Source: a bacterium
GTDB taxonomy: Bacteria; Pseudomonadota; Alphaproteobacteria; Caulobacterales; Hyphomonadaceae
Assembly: GCA_030824255.1 (NCBI GenBank)
Contig: JAVBYB010000510.1
Location: forward strand, 1-6,568
DNA length: 6,568 nucleotides
Direction of reading: 5' to 3'
Positions 1 to 5,739 of this stretch are shown here, one piece after another. The notes under the pieces were generated by a model that searched no databases, had not been told where the DNA came from, and saw only the letters and a program-made list of their open reading frames with translations. The position numbers and the translations under genes were made by a program. Positions within the stretch are counted from its first letter, which is position 1; every line of letters starts with the position of its first letter.

Positions 1-183
1 CCGCCCGCGCCGCAGCCTGCCGTCGAGACGCAGAAGGACCGTTCATTCGCCTCGCTGTTCGGCTGGAAGGCCAAGCCGGCGGATGAGCCTGCAGCGCCTG
101 TCGCCAAGCCGGTGGCTGACGACGAGGCCTTCGACGACGATCTCGAGATTCCGGCCTTCCTGCGCCGCTCGGGCAACGCCTAG
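1..183 (+). CDS. ftsZ: Cell division protein FtsZ, C-terminal tail (5' end outside window)
   Basis: The frame is open from the first base and ends at TAG 181-183, giving 60 residues. They are rich in Pro, Ala and Asp (a disordered linker with PAPQPAVE, FASLFGWK and PADEPAAPVAKP) and end with DDDLEIPAFLRRSGNA. The conserved C-terminal peptide of FtsZ, which binds FtsA and other membrane tethers, has the form D-[IL]-x-[IV]-P-A-F-L-R-[RK], and this matches it exactly, so the assignment is firm although the GTPase and tubulin-like domains lie upstream of the window. FtsZ polymerises at midcell to organise septation. Downstream lpxC and bamD agree with an alphaproteobacterial ftsZ locus. The last residues after the peptide (SGNA) are a short extension. 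Confidence 0.95.
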   Translation, partial: PPAPQPAVETQKDRSFASLFGWKAKPADEPAAPVAKPVADDEAFDDDLEIPAFLRRSGNA

Positions 184-189
184 GACTGT

Positions 190-213
190 CTGGGGCAGCT
201 GTGGCTGCCTCAG
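190..213. terminator. Hairpin between convergent ftsZ and DUF2218 ends
   Basis: CTGGGGCAGC (190-199) pairs with GCTGCCTCAG (204-213) around the loop TGTG. That is ten pairs, of which one is G-U when read as + strand RNA. It begins 6 bases after the ftsZ stop codon and ends just before the DUF2218 stop codon (215-217), which suits a shared terminator for converging transcripts. Neither side is followed by a clear T run, so intrinsic termination is not proven; it could instead only protect 3' ends. Confidence 0.5.
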
Positions 214-214
214 C

Positions 215-520
215 TCATGTCTGCGGAATCCATTGAAACTGTAGCTCTTCCTTGAAGGCGAAGCGCACCAGATGGCGCTGTATGACGCCTTCGACGATCG
301 TGCGCTGGTCTTCGCCCTGTGCTGTGATCGTGGCCGCGAGCACGCCCGCGTCCATGGCGTCCAGGTCGCAGACGCCAGCCTCGAAAACGATGCGGCCCTT
401 GTTGTCGGCGTAGGTCGCTTCGGTCTTGTGGCCGAAATGCTTGCAGAGCTGGATGAGATACCCGGCGGCTTTCTCTGTCTGGATGCTGGCGCGGGAGATG
501 CAGGGGGAGGCTGTCGTCAT
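215..520 (-). CDS. DUF2218 family protein
   Basis: This 101-residue protein fits the small DUF2218 family along its full length. After a short N-terminus it has T-x-x-A-x-x-YL-x-x-LCKHFGHK (about residues 15-32), a central G-R-I-x-F-x-x-G-x-C segment (42-51), and the C-terminal HLVRFAFKEELQFQW (83-97). Conserved polar residues Cys26, His28, His31, Cys51 and His83 could bind a metal, but the biochemical role of the family is not known. DUF2218 genes are often found with PadR/YqjI-type regulators and siderophore-interacting reductases, which suggests a part in iron or metal handling (inference). The ATG overlaps the PadR stop codon by one base (TGATG), and AGAAGG lies just upstream inside the PadR gene, so the two are translationally coupled. 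No signal peptide; probably cytoplasmic. Confidence 0.85.
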   Translation of the reverse strand: MTTASPCISRASIQTEKAAGYLIQLCKHFGHKTEATYADNKGRIVFEAGVCDLDAMDAGVLAATITAQGEDQRTIVEGVIQRHLVRFAFKEELQFQWIPQT

Positions 521-1098
521 CAGACCTTCTCGACTGTCGTGGCTGCCGCGTCGATCGCGGCGGCGATGGCTTCGATCTCGGCTTCGGTGAGCGAGCCGCG
601 CCCGAGGCGCAGGCGTAGCGCGACTTTCAGGTTTTCCATCGATCGTACGATGGCAGGGAGGCGAGCCGAGCCGGGGTTGGCTTCGCTCATGCGCGCGAGC
701 AGCGCGTCGAGCGTTGCGCGGTTGGCCGCGATGAATGCATGGCCTTCGCTGGTGATGGTGTAGAGCTTCTTCGCGCCGTCGGCGGAGCCTACGACATAGC
801 CAAGCTCTTCGAGCAGGGTGAGCGTCGGGTAGACTACGCCTGGGCTGGGGCTGTAGGCGCCGCCGACCGAGTCTTCGACGGCCTTGATGATGTCGTAGCC
901 ATGGCGCGGCTTCTCGGCGATCAGGTTGAGGATCACCAGGCGCAGGTCGCCATGTGCAAAGAAGCGGGCAAGTGCGCGCCCGCCGCCGCCATGCCGGCGA
1001 TGGTGATGGCCGCCGTCTTCATGCTCGGGATGGCCGCCGCGGGGGCCGCGGGCGAAGCGCCGCCCATGGCGTTTTTCGTCCAGATAGGTGCGAAACAT
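520..1098 (-). CDS. PadR-family transcriptional regulator, His-rich YqjI type
   Basis: This 192-residue protein has two parts. Residues 1-50 are rich in His, Gly and Arg (His at 11, 23, 26, 31, 32, 33, 36 and 49), a likely metal-binding extension like that of E. coli YqjI, a nickel/iron-linked repressor of the ferric reductase gene yqjH. Residues 50-120 are a PadR winged helix: LRLVILNLIAEKPRHGYDI, then SPSPGVVYPTLTLLEELGYV, then K-K-L-Y-T-I-T-S-E-G. Residues 120-192 are helical and probably mediate dimerisation. The start is supported by AAGGA seven bases before the ATG. A perfect 35-bp palindrome lies 12 bases upstream of the start, fitting autorepression. DUF2218 follows with a one-base overlap. 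The ligand (Ni, Fe, Zn or other) cannot be read from sequence; the YqjI comparison rests on architecture, not on high identity. Confidence 0.88.
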   Translation of the reverse strand: MFRTYLDEKRHGRRFARGPRGGHPEHEDGGHHHRRHGGGGRALARFFAHGDLRLVILNLIAEKPRHGYDIIKAVEDSVGGAYSPSPGVVYPTLTLLEELGYVVGSADGAKKLYTITSEGHAFIAANRATLDALLARMSEANPGSARLPAIVRSMENLKVALRLRLGRGSLTEAEIEAIAAAIDAAATTVEKV

Positions 1099-1110
1099 AG
1101 ATAGTCCTTC

Positions 1111-1145
1111 ATTTCGACATATCGAATTATTCGATATGTCGAAAT
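1111..1145. promoter_or_regulatory. Perfect 35-bp palindrome, likely PadR operator
   Basis: Arms ATTTCGACATATCGAAT (1111-1127) and ATTCGATATGTCGAAAT (1129-1145) are exact reverse complements around a single T at 1128. Each arm holds its own smaller dyad of the form TTCGA-N4-TCGAA (1113-1126 and 1130-1143), with centres 17 bp apart, so the site looks built for two dimers side by side. It is AT-rich in a GC-rich region and ends 12 bases before the PadR ATG, so a bound protein would cover the start region of that transcript. A further short palindrome, AGATATATCT, lies at 1149-1158. It is not a terminator: the stem is AT-rich and no T run follows. Binding by the adjacent PadR protein is inferred. 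Confidence 0.8.
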
Positions 1146-1188
1146 ATCAGATATATCTAAACCATGTCGGTTTCAAGGGCCGCCCGTT

Positions 1189-2154
1189 TTACTCGCTGAT
1201 CGTGTCACCCCAGTCCGCCCGCCGCGCCCGTTTGAAGACATCGCCTTCGCGCCGGGTGATCAGGCGGTGGGTGGCTGTCCCGGTCGGCTGGCAGAGCTTC
1301 AGGCGCACACGGCCTGTGGCGCTTTCAGGCGGCGTGAGGACGCGCGATGCGTCTTTCTCCGCAGGCATGCGCGCGGCGGCGAGGTAGATGAACTTCTCGT
1401 CCTCCCACGGGACTTCAGCGCCTTTGGCGAGGCGGTGGATGCGCGAGCGGGCAACGCGGGCCGAGAAGTGGCACCAGTCGGGCGCAGCAATCGGGCAGGT
1501 CAGGGCGTGGGGGCAGGGGGCGAGGATGTGGGCTCCCGCGGCGATGAGCGTAGCGCGGGCGTCGAGGATACGCTGCCAGCCTGCCGGGGTGCCGGGCTCG
1601 ACGATGACGAGCGCAGAAAAGGCGAGCGACCAGAGACGTTCGACAAGGGCTGCGCGGTCGGCCGGCGCGAGTTCATCGAGGACATAGGCGAGCGTGACCA
1701 GGTCGTGCGGCGTGTCGGGAATGCCGCTGCGAAGGTCGGCGGCGTGCCAGGCGACGCGCTGCAGCGATGTTTCCGCGACCAGCTTCTCGCCGATGGCGCG
1801 GATGGCGGGACTGGATTCGACAAGCGTGGCGGCTTCAAGCTGGGGCCACAGGTTGGCGACCGCCCAGATCACCGTGCCGGGGCCTGCGCCGACATCGAGG
1901 ATGGAGCGCGGAGCAAAGTCAGGCGCGCGCTCAGCGAAAGCCGACAGGCTGGCGTGGACGGCGGCGTAAGTCGCCGGCATCCGCGTGGCGATGTAGGCGA
2001 GGGCGGCGCGCGAATCCGAGATGTGGAGCCGGCCATCGCGCACCTCGTTGCGATAGCGCTGGGACAGCGCCTGCGTGGCGATGGCGAGATCGTTTGTGCT
2101 GACCCCGGTGAGGAGTGCGTCCACGGACTGGCGAAGGCGAAGGGGGAGTTCCAT
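1189..2154 (-). CDS. Rsm22/METTL17-type small ribosomal subunit assembly protein with Fe-S cysteines
   Basis: This 321-residue protein is of the Rsm22 family (mitochondrial small-subunit assembly factor METTL17 and its bacterial relatives). A helical N-terminus is followed by a class I SAM-methyltransferase-like fold: motif I is LDVGAGPGT (86-94), an acidic strand end is LVES (111-114), and YVLDEL (157-162) and VIVEPG (183-188) follow. The family hallmark comes next: C214-P-H-x4-C220-P-I ... P-D-W-C228-H-F, then R-x-x-R-S-R-I-H-R-x-x-K-G and EDEKFIY, with Cys288 in RLKLC near the end. These four cysteines correspond to the set that holds a 4Fe-4S cluster in METTL17/Rsm22. The protein probably binds 16S rRNA or the small subunit during maturation; whether it methylates anything is doubtful for the family. 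The start ATG has only a weak AGG upstream. It follows a small lipoprotein gene by 59 bases. Confidence 0.88.
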   Translation of the reverse strand: MELPLRLRQSVDALLTGVSTNDLAIATQALSQRYRNEVRDGRLHISDSRAALAYIATRMPATYAAVHASLSAFAERAPDFAPRSILDVGAGPGTVIWAVANLWPQLEAATLVESSPAIRAIGEKLVAETSLQRVAWHAADLRSGIPDTPHDLVTLAYVLDELAPADRAALVERLWSLAFSALVIVEPGTPAGWQRILDARATLIAAGAHILAPCPHALTCPIAAPDWCHFSARVARSRIHRLAKGAEVPWEDEKFIYLAAARMPAEKDASRVLTPPESATGRVRLKLCQPTGTATHRLITRREGDVFKRARRADWGDTISE

Positions 2155-2213
2155 GCGCCGGACCTAGCAGACACGGCGGCGCGCGTCAGGCCGGATGGCG
2201 ATCCAGGCGAATA

Positions 2214-2372
2214 TCACGCATGCTGGTCCACAGGCTGCCGGTGCAACTCGCCATTGTAGAGATCGCGGCGAATGCCTGCTTCGGCCGGAGGCTGGGCGCA
2301 GGCGGGGAGTGCGAGGCCGAATGCGAGGCCGCCAAGTATCAGCTTGCGACGGGTGGCGTCTTGCGCGTCCAT
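2214..2372 (-). CDS. Small putative Tat/lipoprotein, 52 residues
   Basis: A short open frame encodes 52 residues. The N-terminus has the layout of a lipoprotein export signal: MDAQDATRRK (charged, with twin arginines at 8-9 in T-R-R-K-L-I-L), a hydrophobic stretch LILGGLAFGLAL (11-22), then the lipobox-like LPAC with Cys25. Lys10 and the twin Arg suit a Tat-type signal, though the Sec route is possible. The mature part is only about 28 residues (CAQPPAEAG ... LYNGELHRQPVDQHA) and I do not recognise it. Start choice rests on GGGAGG at 2378-2383, five bases before the ATG, the best ribosome binding site in the - strand block. It lies 103 bases after the FkbM stop and 59 bases before the Rsm22 start, so it may be co-transcribed with rsm22. 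It could be a remnant of a longer lipoprotein. Confidence 0.62.
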   Translation of the reverse strand: MDAQDATRRKLILGGLAFGLALPACAQPPAEAGIRRDLYNGELHRQPVDQHA

Positions 2373-2429
2373 GACGGCCTCCCTTGCCGGATGCCAAATC
2401 GAGCCATCGCTCGCAGGCGAAATTGTGCC

Positions 2430-2446
2430 GCAACAACTCGCAACAG
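2430..2446 (+). repeat. GCAAC tandem motif, copy 1
   Basis: GCAACAACTCGCAACAG matches the copy at 3531-3547 in 16 of 17 positions. Two GCAAC half-sites are spaced 10 bp apart, one helical turn. TCGCAAC (2438-2444) also pairs with GTTGCGA (2454-2460) around a 9-base loop, so a third half-site lies in inverted orientation. It sits between the FkbM stop and the small lipoprotein gene, 58-74 bases upstream of the latter's ATG, a position suited to an operator or promoter element. Function inferred only. Confidence 0.45.
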
Positions 2447-2475
2447 CTTTCTGGTTGCGATCAAACGGGGCGAGC

Positions 2476-3372
2476 CTACAGATCCGCGAATTGCTTTAAG
2501 CCATGACCTGCGATGCGGGGATGGAGCGCGAGCACGTCAGTCTGCAAATAGGAAAGGCCCGCGGCCCTGAGCTTCTCCACTAGGTCGGCGCGAAGGCTCA
2601 GCGTGTCCGGATCTATGGGAGAGCTTCCGGGCTTGAAGGTGAGGAACCCGAATGATTCGAAGCCGCTGGCCTTGGGTCCGGTATACCTGACCAATTCGAG
2701 GCCACAGTCATCGAAGACGGCCAGAGGTACGTCATCGCTGGAGCAGCCGAATTGCATGCGATCAAAAAGAACCACGAAGCCGGCATCATGCAGGATTTTC
2801 GCGGTGCTCTCCGCCTTGAGGAATTGCATCTCGGCATAGATGAGCTTTGCCTTGTCCAGATTGCTGCCCATGCCGGCGATGGCGGACACTTCGCCGCCCT
2901 GAAGGTCAAATTTCACAAAGTCGTAGGGCTCGTATTGATCGAGCCGGGTAACCGGAACAGTGATGTGATCGCTGCCGGTGTGGGTGCTCAACATGCCGCT
3001 GTAGGAGGTTTTCGCCGCCCACATGCCTTGCCCGGCGCCCTGGACGCGGTTTGGGACATGAAAGTTCGCCGTCCCAATGTAGTCGGCGACAGCCTTCTGC
3101 TGGAGGTCGAACATAGGCTTGCCGCCAATGTATTTCAGGATGACTTCGAAGTTCTCGGGCAGGGGCTCAAACACCGCCACCTTGGCGCGGTCGGGCACGC
3201 CATTCGGGAAGGCTTTCTGGATCGTCGCCGCATAGGACATCGACAAATTTCCGACGCCAGCGCCGCAATCCGCAAAGCGGCAGAAGTCTTCGTCCACAAG
3301 GCGCGGCAGCAGGAAATCCAGAAGGGTCGGAGTCTTCCGGGAACGGATGTACGTGTGCAGCAGCGAATACAT
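2476..3372 (-). CDS. FkbM-type SAM-dependent methyltransferase
   Basis: The chosen start gives 298 residues. SAM-binding motif I is RFADCGAGVGNLS (32-44), the end of the second strand is VFEPLPENF (67-75) with Glu69 suited to the ribose hydroxyls, and the FkbM hallmark region is VTRLDQY ... DFVKFDLQGGEVSAIAGM (141-168), equivalent to the usual K-I-D-V-E-G-x-E-x-x-x-L-x-G. In other FkbM proteins this domain O-methylates sugars, lipids or secondary metabolites; the substrate here is unknown. Gln158 replaces the common Glu in this motif (DLQGGE). An in-frame ATG 16 codons earlier (3420) is possible, but no ribosome binding site precedes it, while GGAGA lies six bases before the ATG at 3372. The extra N-terminal residues (MAPIALAARLADRRPA) look like leader. 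The gene is divergent from lpxC. No glycosyltransferase or sugar gene is adjacent, so it appears as a stand-alone enzyme. Confidence 0.85.
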   Translation of the reverse strand: MYSLLHTYIRSRKTPTLLDFLLPRLVDEDFCRFADCGAGVGNLSMSYAATIQKAFPNGVPDRAKVAVFEPLPENFEVILKYIGGKPMFDLQQKAVADYIGTANFHVPNRVQGAGQGMWAAKTSYSGMLSTHTGSDHITVPVTRLDQYEPYDFVKFDLQGGEVSAIAGMGSNLDKAKLIYAEMQFLKAESTAKILHDAGFVVLFDRMQFGCSSDDVPLAVFDDCGLELVRYTGPKASGFESFGFLTFKPGSSPIDPDTLSLRADLVEKLRAAGLSYLQTDVLALHPRIAGHGLKQFADL

Positions 3373-3378
3373 TGCGGG

Positions 3379-3383
3379 TCTCC
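3379..3383 (-). promoter_or_regulatory. Ribosome binding site deciding the FkbM start
   Basis: On the - strand this reads GGAGA, six bases ahead of the ATG at 3372-3370. The alternative ATG at 3420-3418 is preceded by a GC-rich stretch without any purine-rich match, so the shorter protein is preferred. Confidence 0.6.
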
Positions 3384-3530
3384 GATCAGCTAAACGCGCA
3401 GCCAAGGCTATGGGCGCCATTCAGCGGCGGCAGGTCTTTGTCCGGTAGACCCATCATCGCTATCCCCATTCCCAGTCAGCGTGCTTATACCAGTGCAGCG
3501 GACCTAACCATCCCATCCGCCTGAAGCCGC

Positions 3531-3547
3531 GCAACAACTGGCAACAG
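3531..3547 (+). repeat. GCAAC tandem motif, copy 2
   Basis: GCAACAACTGGCAACAG differs from the copy at 2430-2446 only at the tenth base (G for C). Again two GCAAC half-sites are 10 bp apart, with an inverted GTTGT at 3550-3554. It lies in the 218-base divergent region between the FkbM start and the lpxC start, 43 bases before the lpxC ATG, so it could act on either gene. The rest of this divergent region shows no convincing -35/-10 pair; on the - strand TATAAG (3484-3489) is a possible -10 for FkbM, but without a good -35 partner. Confidence 0.45.
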
Positions 3548-3590
3548 GGGTTGTCTTGCGCTGGCGCGCCGGCGGCTTTAGCTCACGGGC

Positions 3591-4445
3591 ATGAAGCGGC
3601 AGCATACCATTTCGGCTACAGCCAGTGTTTCGGGCGTTGGCGTCCATTCGGGTAAGCCCGCGTCGCTGGTCGTGAAGCCGGCGGGCGAGGGAACTGGCGT
3701 CATGTTCGTCCGCAGCGATATTACGGATCGCGCGAATGAGATTCCGGCTCTGGCGACGCAGGTCACGACGACCGAGCTTGGCACCAACATGACAAATGCG
3801 GCTGGCGTGTCGGTGGCGACGGTTGAGCATTTCCTCGCGGCGTGTGCGGGGCTGGGTGTCGACAACATCATAGCTGAGCTGGATGGGCCTGAGTTACCGA
3901 TACTCGATGGGTCATCAAAGCCTTTCGTGGAGTTGCTGGAGCGTGCAGGCGTCGTGGCGCAGACGGCGCCGAAGCGCGTTCTAAGGATGTTGAAATCCGT
4001 GGAGGTAAAGCAGGGCGTGAAGTTTGCGCGCCTGTCTCCGGCGGATGGCTTCACGATGAATGTGGTAATCGACTTTGCGACGACGGCGATCGGGCGGCAG
4101 GCGATCAGCTTCACCATGGTGCCGGGCGCGTTTGCGCGCGAGGTGGCGTGGGCGAGGACATTCGGGTTCGCACATCAGGCCGAGCAGTTGCACGCGATGG
4201 GCAAGGGTCTTGGCGCGTCCATGGACAATACGGTGGTGATCGAGGGCGACCGCGTTCTCAATCCTGGCGGCCTGCAGGCTCGGGACGAGTTCGTGCGGCA
4301 CAAGCTGCTGGATGTGATTGGCGATCTGTTCCTGGCGGGAGGGCCTATCGAGGGGCTTTATGAGGCCGAGCAGCCGGGGCATGCGCTCAACAATCAATTG
4401 CTGCGCGCGGTATTTGCGGATGAGAGCGCGTTTGCCTGGATGTGA
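3591..4445 (+). CDS. lpxC: UDP-3-O-acyl-N-acetylglucosamine deacetylase
   Basis: LpxC is a zinc amidase that removes the acetyl group from UDP-3-O-acyl-GlcNAc, the committed step of lipid A synthesis, in the cytoplasm. The 284-residue protein shows the family's landmarks: HTISATASVSGVGVHSGKPA at the N-terminus, VEHFLAA with Glu79 (general base) and His80 (zinc), DGSSKPF (106-112), the SFTMVPGAFAREVAWARTFGF segment (173-193), RHKLLDVIGDL with His237 and Asp241 (zinc), and GHALNNQLLRA with His264 (acid/base). All catalytic residues are present. The start aligns with E. coli LpxC, but no strong ribosome binding site precedes it. It is about 20 residues shorter than the E. coli enzyme at the C-terminus, where the E. 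coli tail serves as a degradation signal for FtsH; here the protein ends at AFAWM. It is divergent from FkbM and followed by a 190-base gap. Confidence 0.97.
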   Translation: MKRQHTISATASVSGVGVHSGKPASLVVKPAGEGTGVMFVRSDITDRANEIPALATQVTTTELGTNMTNAAGVSVATVEHFLAACAGLGVDNIIAELDGPELPILDGSSKPFVELLERAGVVAQTAPKRVLRMLKSVEVKQGVKFARLSPADGFTMNVVIDFATTAIGRQAISFTMVPGAFAREVAWARTFGFAHQAEQLHAMGKGLGASMDNTVVIEGDRVLNPGGLQARDEFVRHKLLDVIGDLFLAGGPIEGLYEAEQPGHALNNQLLRAVFADESAFAWM

Positions 4446-4608
4446 GCGGGCGGCGTCCAACTGGCGCCAAATAAAACTTCGCCACCCGGCTCGCGCTGCG
4501 CGCTTCGTGGATGACAGGCGAGGGTGTCGCTACGTCTTCCGATTAAATGCAAGTTCATCCGTGCGTGGCGCGCTTCGCCTTGTTTCGGCCCCGATGCGGG
4601 GATGAGAC

Positions 4609-4618
4609 TACACGTGTA
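4609..4618. promoter_or_regulatory. Short perfect palindrome upstream of the DUF4349 gene
   Basis: TACACGTGTA is self-complementary and lies 17 bases before the ATG at 4636, directly upstream of the AAGGGGA ribosome binding site. It may be a regulator site, but ten bases can occur by chance. The rest of the lpxC-DUF4349 gap (4446-4608) has no gene and no clear terminator. Confidence 0.2.
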
Positions 4619-4635
4619 ACCTGAAGGGGACGATC

Positions 4636-5637
4636 ATGGTTCGTGCGATGACGGCAGTGGCGCTGGTTCTGGCGCTGGCGGCATGCAGCGACGGCGGAGA
4701 CTACGCACAGAGCGCGGCGGGCATGGATGGCGTCGCCTATGAGTCGTCAAAGATGGCCATGGCGCCAGCGATGGCGCCTCCGCCGCCGCAGATGACGTCG
4801 GCGGAATCCGCACCCATGGATATGGACCAGCCTGTCATCCAGCCGGAGCCCGATGGCGGCGGGGGTGGGGCGCCTCCGGGAACGCAGCCCTTGATGGCTT
4901 ACACCTATGGCTGGAATTTCGCGGTGCCGACCGGCGAGATGGATGACTTGCTGAACGCACACAAGAAAACTTGCGAGGATGCTGGGCCGACCAACTGCTA
5001 TGTCACCAGTTCGGCACTCGATGCCATCGGGCAGGCGGAGGGCGCGAGCGGCTATCTGTCCATGCGGGCGAGCGAGACGTGGGTGCGGTCGTTCGAGCAG
5101 GGCGTCAATGAGGGGCTGAAGCCGTTTGGCGCGTCAGTCTATTCCAACAACCGCAGCGCGGAAGAACTCACGGCGCAAATCGTGGACAACGAAGCGCGGC
5201 TTCGTTCGATGGTGGCGCACCGGGACGCGCTGCAGAAGATGATCGAGGACAAGCCGGGACGGCTGGCGGATCTCCTCGAGATCGAGCAGTCGCTGGCGCA
5301 GGCGCAGGGAGATATTGACGCGCGGCAGTCCCTGCTGGCGGCGTTGAAGCTGCGCGTGTCGATGTCGATCGTGAATTTCTCCTATCAGGCGGAATACGCT
5401 CCGGCGTCCCAGTCGATCTGGCGGCCGGTGACGGATGCGTTCGGGGACTTTGCCCCGGCTTTCGCGCGGACTGTCGGCGGGATAATCCGGCTTGTGGCGG
5501 CGGCCCTGCCATTGCTGGTTTTCGGGGCGCTGGCGATTGGCGCGGGTATGTTGGGTCTGCGCGCCTGGAGCCGCGGACGCGTCAAACGCGCCAAGACCGT
5601 GGCCGCAGAAAAGTCCACTTCCCCGGCCAAGCCCTGA
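4636..5637 (+). CDS. DUF4349 domain lipoprotein with C-terminal membrane segment
   Basis: This 333-residue envelope protein begins with a lipoprotein signal, MVRAMTAVALVLALAAC, with lipobox LAAC and Cys17. Residues 18-85 are a low-complexity linker rich in Met, Ala, Pro and Gly. The DUF4349 domain follows (about 86-255): MAYTYGWNFAVPTGEMDDLLNAH, a Cys113/Cys121 pair that could form a disulfide, SGYLSMRASETWVRSF, a charged helical and probably coiled-coil stretch (about 174-235, with EARLRSMVAHRDAL and LLEIEQSLAQAQGDID), and LRVSMSIVNFSY. A hydrophobic segment at about 282-308 is a likely transmembrane helix, followed by a basic tail RAWSRGRVKRAK, which should face the cytoplasm. DUF4349 proteins commonly have this lipobox-coiled coil-TM plan; their function is unknown. 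The start is supported by AAGGGGA five bases before the ATG. It lies between lpxC and bamD on the same strand, consistent with an envelope role. Confidence 0.85.
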   Translation: MVRAMTAVALVLALAACSDGGDYAQSAAGMDGVAYESSKMAMAPAMAPPPPQMTSAESAPMDMDQPVIQPEPDGGGGGAPPGTQPLMAYTYGWNFAVPTGEMDDLLNAHKKTCEDAGPTNCYVTSSALDAIGQAEGASGYLSMRASETWVRSFEQGVNEGLKPFGASVYSNNRSAEELTAQIVDNEARLRSMVAHRDALQKMIEDKPGRLADLLEIEQSLAQAQGDIDARQSLLAALKLRVSMSIVNFSYQAEYAPASQSIWRPVTDAFGDFAPAFARTVGGIIRLVAAALPLLVFGALAIGAGMLGLRAWSRGRVKRAKTVAAEKSTSPAKP

Positions 5638-5739
5638 CTTTCGGAGACTTTTCCGGGCACGGGGCCGCAGCCATTGGGCTTGGACGGTTAGCCGGGACTG
5701 GTCTAGAAGAACGGGCGTTTACTTGCCGAGTGAGGATTC

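Noticed and set aside
272..763. A 163-codon open frame on the + strand opposite DUF2218 and PadR
   Set aside because: No known motifs; both - strand genes it overlaps are well supported and coupled.
1111..1145. The palindrome as a terminator for the Rsm22-type gene
   Set aside because: The stem is AT-rich with no T run after it, and its position 12 bases before the PadR ATG fits an operator far better.
1267..2259. A 330-codon open frame on the + strand opposite the Rsm22-type gene
   Set aside because: It is Arg/Gly/Asp-rich with no recognisable domain and lies opposite a gene with clear family motifs; long antisense frames are common in GC-rich DNA.
2752..3393. A 213-codon open frame on the + strand opposite the FkbM gene
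   Set aside because: Composition and lack of motifs mark it as an antisense shadow of the methyltransferase.
4543..4557. CtrA-like box TTAA-N7-TTCA upstream of the DUF4349 gene
   Set aside because: The second half has one mismatch to TTAA and only one such site is seen, too weak to call in a lineage where CtrA sites are easily matched.
4589..4601. CCCCG-ATG-CGGGG hairpin as an lpxC terminator
   Set aside because: The stem is only five pairs, no T run follows, and it lies about 140 bases after lpxC close to the next gene.
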